Source: Paenibacillus sp. 32352
GTDB lineage: Bacteria; Bacillota; Bacilli; Paenibacillales; NBRC-103111
Direction of reading: 5' to 3'
Assembly (NCBI RefSeq): GCF_002042965.1
Contig: NZ_MZNT01000023.1
Coordinates: 1-62,107 of the forward strand
DNA length: 62,107 nucleotides
The notes under the pieces were generated by a model. The model made no database searches, was not told where the DNA came from, and saw only the letters and a list, made by a program, of their open reading frames with translations. This document shows, piece after piece, positions 23,270-31,870 of the stretch. Every line of letters begins with the position of its first letter. Positions within the stretch are counted from its first letter, which is position 1. A program made the position numbers and the translations under genes.

Positions 23270-23836
23270 ATGAAAATGAAATGGTTTGTCGGATTGGGCA
23301 ACCCGGGCAAGCAGTATGAAACGACCCGGCATAATATCGGTTTTATGGCATTGGACCGTTTTGCAGACAAGCATGGGATTACAATAACCCAAAATAAATG
23401 CAAAGGGCTCTTGGGAGAAGGTAATGTCAACGGAACGAAGGTGTATTTGCTGAAACCGATGACGTATATGAATTTATCGGGGGAATCGATAAGAGCATTC
23501 CTTGATTTCTATAAGGCATCTATAGACGATTTGGTCGTTATTTACGATGACCTGGACACGAGCTATGGACAAATCCGGCTTCGCTACCAAGGAAGCGCTG
23601 GAGGCCATAACGGCATCAAATCCACCATTCAGCATCTCGGCACTCAATCGTTTAACCGGATCCGGATGGGGATCAGCCGCCCGGCGCCGGGGTACAACAT
23701 TGCGGACTATGTGCTGTCTTCATTTTCCAAGGAGGAATTCAAGACCATGCCGCAGGTGCTGGATACGACGTGCGAGGCCATGGAATATGCGCTGGGTAAT
23801 CCGTTCGAGAAAACTATGGCGAAGTTCAACGGCTAA
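23270..23836 (+). CDS. pth: Peptidyl-tRNA hydrolase
   Basis: 188 residues. Frees tRNA from drop-off peptidyl-tRNA. The motif GLGNPGKQYETTRHNIG (~8-24) includes the catalytic His. YDDLD (~91-95) and GGHNGIKS (~107-114) complete the site. The ATG at 23270 has AAGGGGA upstream. B. subtilis spoVC occupies the same place. Confidence 0.95.
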   Translation: MKMKWFVGLGNPGKQYETTRHNIGFMALDRFADKHGITITQNKCKGLLGEGNVNGTKVYLLKPMTYMNLSGESIRAFLDFYKASIDDLVVIYDDLDTSYGQIRLRYQGSAGGHNGIKSTIQHLGTQSFNRIRMGISRPAPGYNIADYVLSSFSKEEFKTMPQVLDTTCEAMEYALGNPFEKTMAKFNG

Positions 23837-23879
23837 TCTATGCTAGAGCGTGGTCTTATTTATTGATCGGGTGAGTGTC

Positions 23880-23909
23880 GGCTAAAATCCCCCTTTTTGG
23901 GTCATAATG
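23880..23909 (+). promoter_or_regulatory. Sigma-F-type promoter of fin
   Basis: GGCTA, a 15-bp spacer, then GGTCATAATG at 23900-23909. The -10 fits GGnnAnAnTR at all fixed positions; the -35 is partial. fin is a sigma-F gene in B. subtilis. Confidence 0.5.
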
Positions 23910-23933
23910 TAATCAAAAAGGAGGGATCGCGTC

Positions 23934-24164
23934 ATGGCTATCCGATACGTCTGCCGGCACTGCCGGACAATGATAGGAGAACTGGAGCAGCGTCAGGTAA
24001 GTGAGGAGCTGCTGGGCTTCCATTTCTTGACCCCCGAAGAGCGTCAGAGTATAATATCGTATAACCCGAACGGAGATATGACCGTCAACGTGGTTTGCGA
24101 TTATTGCAAGGAAGCGCTGGACAACAATCCGGAGCTGTCGCTTGTGGCAAGTCCGCTTCAGTGA
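23934..24164 (+). CDS. fin: Anti-sigma-F factor Fin (YabK)
   Basis: 76 residues. Helps the forespore switch from sigma-F to sigma-G. CRHC (8-11) and CDYC (~55-58) form the zinc site; LGFHFLTPEERQSIISY is characteristic. AAGGAGGG precedes the ATG. It sits between pth and mfd as in B. subtilis. Confidence 0.92.
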   Translation: MAIRYVCRHCRTMIGELEQRQVSEELLGFHFLTPEERQSIISYNPNGDMTVNVVCDYCKEALDNNPELSLVASPLQ

Positions 24165-24209
24165 CAAGGGCGGCTGCAGCATTCGAGTATACGTGCCTGG
24201 GCTAGTTGA

Positions 24210-24276
24210 AGTCTGGGTTCTTTTTCGAGTACTTGAGTTACGGGCTTCTTAAGCGGGCCTCCCCGCCATATGATTT
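24210..24276 (+). repeat. Degenerate copy of the ~60-bp repeat
   Basis: The segment TCTGGGTTCTTTTTCGAG followed by TACTTGAGTTACGGGCTTC aligns with the first two thirds of the unit at 36.4 kb and of the copy at 61.7 kb. The right-hand palindrome is largely lost. Confidence 0.4.
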
Positions 24277-24501
24277 AGATGGAAGCCTTGCGTGACATCC
24301 ATCCCTATTGGAGCTTTATTAGGTATGTGAACATGGATAGTGAATAATAAAAAGGGGCGTCACCCTGATATGGTGTCGCTCCTTGTACCCGTTGGCGGGA
24401 AACAGGAGAGCCACTCGGCCGTTGGCGAAGCAGCCGCGGCTGACTTCTAGAGGGCGATAGATGAAAGAGGTTTTGTTGATGGGTGAGAGGGGGTACGTTT
24501 T
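24277..24501 (+). other. fin-mfd intergenic region
   Basis: There is no gene. A hairpin AAGGGGCGTCACC / GGTGTCGCTCCTT (two mismatches) lies at 24352-24384 and lacks a T-run. No clear promoter for mfd is visible. Confidence 0.4.
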
Positions 24502-27500
24502 TTGCAAGCTTTAATCCAGGCGTTCTCTGCGGACCCGGATTTGCAGAGTATTGTTTCGGGCATTCAATCGGGGATGAGAGAGCAATTAATATCCGGGTTG
24601 TCCGGATCTTCCAGACAGGTGATGCTGGCTGCGTTATACCAGGAGCTTCAGCAGCCGTTGTTTATCGTAACGCACAACATGTTTTCGGCACAGAAAATAT
24701 TCGAGGATTTGGTGGAATGCCTGCCGAGCGATAAGGTGCTGCTGTTCCCGGCTCAAGAGCTGCTGGCCGCAGAAATGGCAGTTGCCAGTCCTGAAATGCT
24801 GGCTCAGCGGATCGATGCGCTGACCCGGCTATCCGAAGGGTTCCGAGGCGCCGTCGTTGTGCCGTATGCAGGTATGAGGCGGATTCTTCCGCATAAGGAG
24901 ATGTTTGCCGAAGCCAGGATTCCCGTTCAGGTGGGCCAGACTTTGGATTTGGATGCGTTTGTAGCAGAGATGGTGCATCTCGGGTATGAACGCGTAGAGC
25001 GTGTGGAAAGCAAAGGCGAGATGAGCGTTCGAGGCGGGATCATTGACTTTTATCCGCTGTCGGCCGTGAATCCGTACCGAATTGAGCTGTTCGATGTGGA
25101 AGTGGATTCGATCCGCACCTTCGACATAGCCGATCAGCGCTCTATGGATAAAATAAATGACTTGGTGATAACCCCCTGCCGCGAAATTATCGCCGAAGGA
25201 AAACGGTTACAAAGCGCGGCGCAGCAAGCCTATGAGCTGCTTCAGGCCCAGATGGAGAAAATGGCCGACCGCAACGCCAAGGACCGCCTGCTTGAGGGCG
25301 TAGGGCATGATATTGAACAAATGCGGGAAGGGCAATATTTTCCTGGCCTTTTCAAATACATTTCTCTGCTGTTCCCGGAACGTCAAACGCTGCTCGATTA
25401 TATGCCGAAGGATTCGGTGCTCTTGATCGACGAGCCGGCAAGGCTTCTGGAGACAGCCAAGCAGCTGGAGCGGGATGAAGCCGAGTGGATGACAATGTCT
25501 CTGCAGGACGGCAAAAGCATCCCGGCGCTAACGCTGTCCAAACCTTATGAAACGCTGCTGCAGCGCAAGCCTTATCCGATGCTGTACATGTCTTTGTTCC
25601 TGCGGCAGGTTCCGCAAACCCAACCGCAAAACATCGTAAACTTCATGTGCCGCGTCATGCAAAATTTTCATGGGCAGATGAATGTGCTCAAATCCGAAAT
25701 GGAGCGCTGGAAAAAGTCGGGCGCGAAGGTGCTGATTCTGGCTAACGGAGAAGAGCGGGTAGAACGCGTGCGCCGTGTTCTGGCGGATTACCACATTGAA
25801 GAACCCGCGATTTTGAACGGCAACCTGCAGACCGGCTTCGAGCTGCCGAATATTCATTTGGTGGTCATTACCGAAGGGGAAATGTTCACTCAGAAGCAGC
25901 GCAAGGCGAGAAAAGTAGAGAAGAAAATGGCGAATGCCGAGCGGATCAAGAGCTATCAGGAGCTCAAGGTAGGCGATTATGTCGTTCACGTCAACCATGG
26001 GATCGGGAAGTTCGTGGGCATCGGCACGCTGGAAGTCGGCGGCATTCATAAGGATTATTTGCATATTTTATATGCCGGGGGAGATAAGCTTTCTGTTCCT
26101 ATCGATCAGATCGATCATATTCAGAAATATGTAGGGTCAGAGGAAAAGGAGCCTAAGGTTTATAAGCTGGGCGGAGCGGATTGGAACCGTGTGAAAAGCA
26201 AGGTGCGTTCCTCTGTTCAAGATATTGCCGATGACCTGATTAAGCTGTATGCGGAACGCCAGGCGACGACAGGGTACGGCTTTAACCCGGACACGACGTA
26301 CCAGCAGGAATTCGAAGGCATGTTTCCTTACGAGGAAACGAGCGATCAGCTGCGGGCTATCAGCGAAATCAAGGCGGATATGGAGAAGCCCCGTCCGATG
26401 GACCGGCTGCTGTGCGGCGATGTGGGTTACGGCAAGACTGAGGTTGCAATCCGGGCCGCTTTTAAAGCGGCGATTGACGGCAAGCAGGTAGCTGTTCTTG
26501 TGCCGACCACGATTTTGGCCCAGCAGCATTATGAAACGTTCCGTGAGAGATTCTCCGGATATCCGTTTAACATTCAGGTGCTGAGCCGCTTCCGGTCGAA
26601 GAAGGAGCAATCCGATACGATGAAGGGCGTGAAGGCCGGTACGGTGGATGTCGTTATCGGAACCCACCGGCTGCTGTCCGCGGATGTGAAGTTCAAGGAC
26701 TTGGGTCTTCTCATCGTTGACGAGGAGCAGCGGTTCGGCGTATCCCATAAGGAAAAGCTGAAAAAGCTAAAAACCAATGTGGATGTTCTGACGCTCACGG
26801 CGACGCCGATCCCGCGCACGCTGCACATGTCCATGTTGGGAGTACGGGATTTGTCGGTTATCGAAACGCCGCCTGAGAACCGCTTCCCTGTGCAGACTTA
26901 TGTCGTCGAGCACAGCAATGCGCTTGTGAGGGAAGCCGTGGAGCGGGAGCTTGCCCGGGAAGGTCAAGTCTACTATTTATACAATCGGGTTCAAGGCATC
27001 AATCAAATGGCCGAACAGATATCCATGCTCGTTCCCGACGCGAGAGTAACGGTAGCACACGGTCAGATGTCGGAGCAGGAGCTGGAGAAGACGATCCTCG
27101 ACTTTTTGGACGGGGAGTACGACGTTCTGGTTAGCACAAGCATTATCGAGACCGGGGTGGACATCCCTAACGTGAATACGCTGATCGTTCATGACGCTGA
27201 TAAAATGGGCTTATCCCAGCTGTATCAGCTCCGTGGGCGCGTCGGCCGTTCGAATCGGATCGCTTATGCGTACTTCACCTATCAAAGGGATAAGGTGCTG
27301 ACCGAAGTAGCCGAGAAAAGGCTGCAGGCGATAAAAGAGTTTACAGAACTTGGATCAGGGTTTAAAATTGCGATGAGGGATTTGGCCATTCGCGGTGCAG
27401 GTAACCTGTTGGGCGCCGAGCAGCATGGATTCATTGCTTCGGTCGGCTTTGACTTGTACTCGCAAATGCTCGCCGAAGAAATTGCCAAGAGAAAGCACGA

Positions 27501-28023
27501 GATTACTGGGGAAGAGCCGGAGGTTCAAAAGCCTTGGACAACCCAGCTCGATATTCAGCTCGACGCTTACATTCCCGGAGATTACATTTACGACAGCGTA
27601 CAAAAAATCGAAATCTATAAAAAAGTGGCTGCCATTAAGACGTTGGAGGAAGCTGCAGAGCTGCACGACGAACTTGTAGACCGATTCGGCGATCTGCCTC
27701 AGGCGGTTCTCAATCTGCTGGCTGTTGCGAGATTGAAGGTATATGGTTCGATGTATGCGATCGAAACGATTTCGCAAAAGGGAGTGGATTACGACATCAA
27801 AATTCATGCCGACCAAACCGGCAATTTGGATGGTCAAAAGCTGCTTGCGGTAACAAGTGAGTTTGAAGGCAGGATCAAGCCCGTTTCCGGTCCGCAAATT
27901 CATTTCCAACTGAAAGGCAAGGGATTAAAGCCAGAAGAATCCATCGATTTGCTGGAAAGGTTTCTGGTACAATATAAGCGTGCGCTGAAATCGAAGGGAG
28001 AACTACAGGATGTTGCAAAATAA
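24502..28023 (+). CDS. mfd: Transcription-repair coupling factor Mfd
   Basis: 1173 residues, full length. It removes RNA polymerase stalled at lesions and recruits UvrA. The UvrB-like N-terminal domains include SVRGGIIDFYPL (~175). The RNA-polymerase-interacting domain (~490-560) has YVVHVNHGIGKFVGI. The SF2 motor has GDVGYGKTE (~640), DEEQ (~739) and TATPIPRT (~760). A TRG motif and D7 domain follow. The TTG start is chosen on GAGAGGGGG just upstream and on the alignment of the first residues. The end overlaps the next gene by 14 bp. Confidence 0.97.
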   Translation: MQALIQAFSADPDLQSIVSGIQSGMREQLISGLSGSSRQVMLAALYQELQQPLFIVTHNMFSAQKIFEDLVECLPSDKVLLFPAQELLAAEMAVASPEMLAQRIDALTRLSEGFRGAVVVPYAGMRRILPHKEMFAEARIPVQVGQTLDLDAFVAEMVHLGYERVERVESKGEMSVRGGIIDFYPLSAVNPYRIELFDVEVDSIRTFDIADQRSMDKINDLVITPCREIIAEGKRLQSAAQQAYELLQAQMEKMADRNAKDRLLEGVGHDIEQMREGQYFPGLFKYISLLFPERQTLLDYMPKDSVLLIDEPARLLETAKQLERDEAEWMTMSLQDGKSIPALTLSKPYETLLQRKPYPMLYMSLFLRQVPQTQPQNIVNFMCRVMQNFHGQMNVLKSEMERWKKSGAKVLILANGEERVERVRRVLADYHIEEPAILNGNLQTGFELPNIHLVVITEGEMFTQKQRKARKVEKKMANAERIKSYQELKVGDYVVHVNHGIGKFVGIGTLEVGGIHKDYLHILYAGGDKLSVPIDQIDHIQKYVGSEEKEPKVYKLGGADWNRVKSKVRSSVQDIADDLIKLYAERQATTGYGFNPDTTYQQEFEGMFPYEETSDQLRAISEIKADMEKPRPMDRLLCGDVGYGKTEVAIRAAFKAAIDGKQVAVLVPTTILAQQHYETFRERFSGYPFNIQVLSRFRSKKEQSDTMKGVKAGTVDVVIGTHRLLSADVKFKDLGLLIVDEEQRFGVSHKEKLKKLKTNVDVLTLTATPIPRTLHMSMLGVRDLSVIETPPENRFPVQTYVVEHSNALVREAVERELAREGQVYYLYNRVQGINQMAEQISMLVPDARVTVAHGQMSEQELEKTILDFLDGEYDVLVSTSIIETGVDIPNVNTLIVHDADKMGLSQLYQLRGRVGRSNRIAYAYFTYQRDKVLTEVAEKRLQAIKEFTELGSGFKIAMRDLAIRGAGNLLGAEQHGFIASVGFDLYSQMLAEEIAKRKHEITGEEPEVQKPWTTQLDIQLDAYIPGDYIYDSVQKIEIYKKVAAIKTLEEAAELHDELVDRFGDLPQAVLNLLAVARLKVYGSMYAIETISQKGVDYDIKIHADQTGNLDGQKLLAVTSEFEGRIKPVSGPQIHFQLKGKGLKPEESIDLLERFLVQYKRALKSKGELQDVAK

Positions 28024-29092
28024 ATGGAAGACGGCCAAGAAAGGGCTTATCGCTCTGCTGGCTGTTACGACAATCATTGCGGCCGCAGGCTGCGGTAAGA
28101 AGACCGATACAGAAAATACAGGAAATGCAGGCACTGCAAGCAAAGACGCTAACGAGGTTATAGTAACGTATAAAGATGGCGGTAAAGTGACACGCGGTGA
28201 ATTTGATACGTTCATCGACACGAACCTGTTGTTCTATAAAGAGTACGCGCAATTTAAAGAAGAGCCTGCGTTCCAGCAGGACATGATGAAGCAGCTGGTT
28301 ACATTCAAGGTATTGTCCGCGCGTGCGGATGATAAAGCCAAGGCTGAAGCGGCTACGAAGTCGAAGCAGCAGCTGGACCAGATCAAAACCTTCTTGGGTA
28401 TGCAGGAAGGCGGCATGGAGAAACAGCTGAAGGATAACAATATTACGGAGAAGGATCTGGAATCGTTCGTTGACCGCAGCTTCCAGGCCATTGCCGCTAT
28501 GGAAAGCAAAGTGACGGATGATGAAGTCAAGGCGGAATATGACAAACGGATTACCGCGGATAAAAATGTGTATGATGTGGCGACGGTAAGACATATTCTA
28601 ATCGGGCTTACCGATCCGGCTACGGGCAAGGAAACCCGTTCGAAGGAAGATGCATTGAAACGTGCGAAGGAAGTTGAGGACAAGCTGAAAAACGGCGGCG
28701 ATTTCGATGCGCTGGCCAAAGAATATTCAGATGATCCGGGCTCCAAGGATAACGGAGGCAAATACGAAGATGCTCCGATCTCCCAATGGGTTCCTGAATT
28801 TAAAAAAGCGGCTGCCGAGCTTCCGCTGAACCAAATCAGTGACCCAGTGGAAAGCAGCTTTGGTTATCACGTGATGAAGGTGGAATCGCGCAAAACCAAG
28901 ACGTTCGATGATGTGAAGGGCGATTTGCGCTCTGAGCTTGCCGAGCCTCATATTTATGATTTTGTGGAGAAAGAGCTGCCTGCTATGATAGAGACGAACA
29001 AGCTTCCGACTCCAACGCCTGCTCCGACTCCGACACCACAGCCTTCTGGGGCGCCGCAGCCATCTGCGACTCCGGCAGCACCGGCCAAGTAA
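28010..29092 (+). CDS. Lipoprotein peptidyl-prolyl isomerase (PrsA-like)
   Basis: 360 residues. A signal peptide ends in lipobox AAGC with Cys28. A SurA-N-like region (~45-175) is followed by a parvulin domain (~190-290) with VRHILIGL and SSFGYHVMKVES. Parvulin lipoproteins help exported proteins fold outside the membrane. The C-terminal ~28 residues are a Pro/Thr/Ala-rich tail (PTPTPAPTPTPQPS). It overlaps mfd by 14 bp and is followed by a terminator. No orthologue lies here in B. subtilis. Confidence 0.9.
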   Translation: MLQNKWKTAKKGLIALLAVTTIIAAAGCGKKTDTENTGNAGTASKDANEVIVTYKDGGKVTRGEFDTFIDTNLLFYKEYAQFKEEPAFQQDMMKQLVTFKVLSARADDKAKAEAATKSKQQLDQIKTFLGMQEGGMEKQLKDNNITEKDLESFVDRSFQAIAAMESKVTDDEVKAEYDKRITADKNVYDVATVRHILIGLTDPATGKETRSKEDALKRAKEVEDKLKNGGDFDALAKEYSDDPGSKDNGGKYEDAPISQWVPEFKKAAAELPLNQISDPVESSFGYHVMKVESRKTKTFDDVKGDLRSELAEPHIYDFVEKELPAMIETNKLPTPTPAPTPTPQPSGAPQPSATPAAPAK

Positions 29093-29100
29093 GATATTAC

Positions 29101-29129
29101 CAGGGTACCCGCAAGGGTGCCCTGTTTTT
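29101..29129 (+). terminator. Terminator after the PrsA-like gene
   Basis: CAGGGTACCC-GCAA-GGGTGCCCTG with a T-run. Confidence 0.92.
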
Positions 29130-29212
29130 ATTTCTCAAATATGGACATAATGAAAACAACGGCGTCACGGATATGGGGTTCGCGAACGGGCGCTAACTAC
29201 TTAGCAACAGAT

Positions 29213-29242
29213 GTATAAGCTTCTGGGAATCGAAGAATACTA
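29213..29242 (+). promoter_or_regulatory. Candidate sigma-G promoter of spoVT
   Basis: GTATA, an 18-bp spacer, then AATACTA. It matches the sigma-G pattern except for the first -10 base. spoVT is transcribed by sigma-G in B. subtilis. Confidence 0.55.
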
Positions 29243-29329
29243 TGGTTACTAATTGAATTCCCTCCATTTGTATACACCGTGCTATCCAGTCGAATCTAAC
29301 TCTTCAAGGAAAGCGAGGCATCTAGAAAT

Positions 29330-29872
29330 ATGAAAGCAACTGGAATCGTTCGTCGTATTGACGATTTAGGAAGAGTGGTTATCCCTAAAGAAATTCGCCG
29401 CACACTAAGGATTCGCGAGGGAGACCCGTTGGAGATTTTCGTGGATCGCGACGGGGAAGTTATTTTAAAAAAGTATTCTCCTATCGGAGAATTGGGCGAT
29501 TTCGCCAAGGAATATGCGGAGTCTTTATTTGAGAGCACGAATCATATTACGATGATATCCGACCGGGACACCATTATCGCAGTGGCCGGAGGATCGAAGA
29601 AGGACTACTTGGAGAAGCAAATCGGTCCCTTGGTGGAAACGTGCATGGAAAACCGCAAGTCGTCGATGGAGAGCGGAACGGGTCAATACGAGATATGCAA
29701 GGATATAACGGAAACGTACTCCTCCTATGTCATCGCCCCGATTGTGGCCGGCGGAGACCCTATCGGCTCCGTTATCCTTGTAAGCAAGGACGAGAATGTG
29801 AAGATGGGGCAAATGGAAACGAAAATGGCGGAGACCGCCGCTGGATTTTTGGCTAAACAGATGGAGCAATAG
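29330..29872 (+). CDS. spoVT: Stage V sporulation protein T
   Basis: 180 residues. An AbrB-type DNA-binding domain (1-50, IVRRIDDLGRVVIPKEIRRT) is joined to a GAF-like domain (~55-178). SpoVT adjusts sigma-G-dependent transcription in the forespore. Length and both domains are complete. It is a paralogue of the AbrB-type protein at 9.8 kb. Confidence 0.96.
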   Translation: MKATGIVRRIDDLGRVVIPKEIRRTLRIREGDPLEIFVDRDGEVILKKYSPIGELGDFAKEYAESLFESTNHITMISDRDTIIAVAGGSKKDYLEKQIGPLVETCMENRKSSMESGTGQYEICKDITETYSSYVIAPIVAGGDPIGSVILVSKDENVKMGQMETKMAETAAGFLAKQMEQ

Positions 29873-29896
29873 GTGATTCACGCATGCGCAGTTCAT

Positions 29897-29947
29897 AAGC
29901 TTCCTGACAAGCGGATCCTTTATGGGAGACGAAAGTTGGGAAGCTTT
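29897..29947 (+). terminator. Possible terminator after spoVT
   Basis: AAGCTTCC and GGGAAGCTT pair across a 30-nt loop and are followed by TT only. Weak. Confidence 0.35.
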
Positions 29948-30079
29948 TCGCTGTTAGAGCGGGGGTGCGGAGCCCGTAGCGCGAATGGACAGCCCTTTCG
30001 TTACAACAGACGATATTATATAATGATGAAATTAACAGGGCTGTACATAAGGAGCCGGGATGGGGAATGAACGAACCGG

Positions 30080-31750
30080 ATGAAAGAAGAACCGAATAAT
30101 GCAGGCGGCCTGAAGGCAACCGCCGTACCTTCCTTACTGCGGGGGGCAGCCGTGCTGGGCATCGCCGCTATCGTATCGAAGCTGATCGGAACGATGCAAA
30201 AAATTCCGCTGCAAAATATAGCGGGCGACGGCGTATTCGGCATTTATAACGCTGTGTATCCGCTCTATATATTAATATTGTTTTTGGCTACGGCCGGATT
30301 TCCGCTGGTCGTATCCAAATTTGTGTCCGAACAGGCCGTTGCCGGGCGGCATCGGGAGGCGCGACGCGTACTCAAGGTAGCGTCTTCGGTGCTGGCCGTC
30401 ACGGGCATGCTGTTCTTCGCATTATTGTACTGGGGAGCCGATTGGATTGCTGCCCTGATGGGAGCCGAACAGACGAGCCCGGCGATCCGCAGCGTCTCGT
30501 TTGCCCTTTTGTTTGTGCCGGTGATGTCGGCCTTGCGCGGCTATTATCAGGGCTACCAAAATATGATGCCGACGGCGGTTTCCCAAGTCGCTGAGCAGAC
30601 GGCACGGGTAGCTGTGATGTTCCTGCTGCTGCTCCTGTTCGTCCATTGGCAGTATGGGCCAGAGCTGATTGCTGCGGGGGCCACCTTCGGTTCTGTCGCC
30701 GGCGCGGTAGCCGGGCTCATCGTCATGCTGTGGTTTTGGAGGAAGGCCGATCCCTCTCGCGAGCGGCAGGAATCGCTGCCAGGCGCGGACGACGGCTATG
30801 CGCCGGAGAGCAATGGGAGATTGGTTCGGCGTCTGCTTGCCTATGCGATCCCGATTTGCCTCGGTACCATCGCCATGCCGATATTGACGCTGGTCGATTC
30901 TTTTACGGTTCCGCGGCTACTGAAGCTGGGCGGAGCGGATGAGTCGGAGGCGCTGCTCCGCTTCGGGCTGTACAATCACGGGCTTCCGCTAGTACAGCTT
31001 GTCGCCATGATTGCTTCCTCGATGTCGGCGGCGCTCGTCCCGTCCATCGCCGAAGCCCGGTGGCGGGGCGACAAGGAGGCGCTGCAAAGCCGCACGCGGA
31101 TGTCGATCCGGCTGACGTGGCTGATCGGGATGGCTTCGTCCTTCGGCTTGGCCGTCCTGGCGGAGCCGATCAACGTCATGCTGTTCAAGAGCCCCGAAGG
31201 CTCGTGGACGATGTCGATCCTCGCCTTCACGGCCTTATTCAGCACGCTGAACATCGTGGCGTCCAGCGTGCTGCAGGGCTTCGGCGCCGTCGCCGCTCCG
31301 GCGCTGTATCTGCTCGCCGCGGCGGCGGTCAAGACCGCGGGCAACATCGCCCTCGTGCCCCTCTGGGGCATCGATGGCGCTGCCGCCGCGGCTGTGGCCG
31401 CCTACGCGCTCGCAGGCTTGCTCGCGCTGGCGCACGCGCTCTCCGCCGCCGGCGTCAAGCCGGCCCTAGGCCGCGCGGTCATCAAACCGGTGCTGTGCAC
31501 CGGCTTGATGATTGCGGCCGTGCTGGCCGTGACGCACGGGCTGCCCGCGCTGCTCGGCGCGCTCCGCCTGAGCCTGCCCCCGCGGGGCATGGCTACGGCG
31601 GTCGCGCTCGCAGGCGTCGCGGCCGGAGCGCTCGTCTACGCGCTCGCGCTTCTGCGCCTCGGCGTCATTACCGCCGCCGAGCTGGAATCGGTTCCGAAGC
31701 TGGGCGGCAAGGCGCTCAAGCTTCTGCGCAAATGCAGGCTGCTGCGATAA
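30080..31750 (+). CDS. SpoVB/MurJ-family flippase (YabM-like)
   Basis: 556 residues, about 14 membrane segments, MOP-superfamily polysaccharide transporter. The first helix with LRGAAVLGIAAIVSKLIGT and the loop QKIPLQNIAGDGVFGIYNAVYP are typical of SpoVB/YtgP/YabM lipid-II or polysaccharide flippases. Position between spoVT and mazG equals yabM. The C-terminal half (about 31.05-31.74 kb) is very GC-rich and Ala-rich compared with its surroundings. The ribosome site is weak (GGGGA, 13 nt upstream). Confidence 0.88.
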   Translation: MKEEPNNAGGLKATAVPSLLRGAAVLGIAAIVSKLIGTMQKIPLQNIAGDGVFGIYNAVYPLYILILFLATAGFPLVVSKFVSEQAVAGRHREARRVLKVASSVLAVTGMLFFALLYWGADWIAALMGAEQTSPAIRSVSFALLFVPVMSALRGYYQGYQNMMPTAVSQVAEQTARVAVMFLLLLLFVHWQYGPELIAAGATFGSVAGAVAGLIVMLWFWRKADPSRERQESLPGADDGYAPESNGRLVRRLLAYAIPICLGTIAMPILTLVDSFTVPRLLKLGGADESEALLRFGLYNHGLPLVQLVAMIASSMSAALVPSIAEARWRGDKEALQSRTRMSIRLTWLIGMASSFGLAVLAEPINVMLFKSPEGSWTMSILAFTALFSTLNIVASSVLQGFGAVAAPALYLLAAAAVKTAGNIALVPLWGIDGAAAAAVAAYALAGLLALAHALSAAGVKPALGRAVIKPVLCTGLMIAAVLAVTHGLPALLGALRLSLPPRGMATAVALAGVAAGALVYALALLRLGVITAAELESVPKLGGKALKLLRKCRLLR

Positions 31751-31870
31751 ATAAGCCGGCCGTCCTCGTTGCGAGGACCGCCGGGAGAGTCCCGGCAGCG
31801 CATGATTCACAAGGCATATCCGGCTCACGCCGATAACAGATATGAACAATTGAAGGAGGCGAATGCCGAC

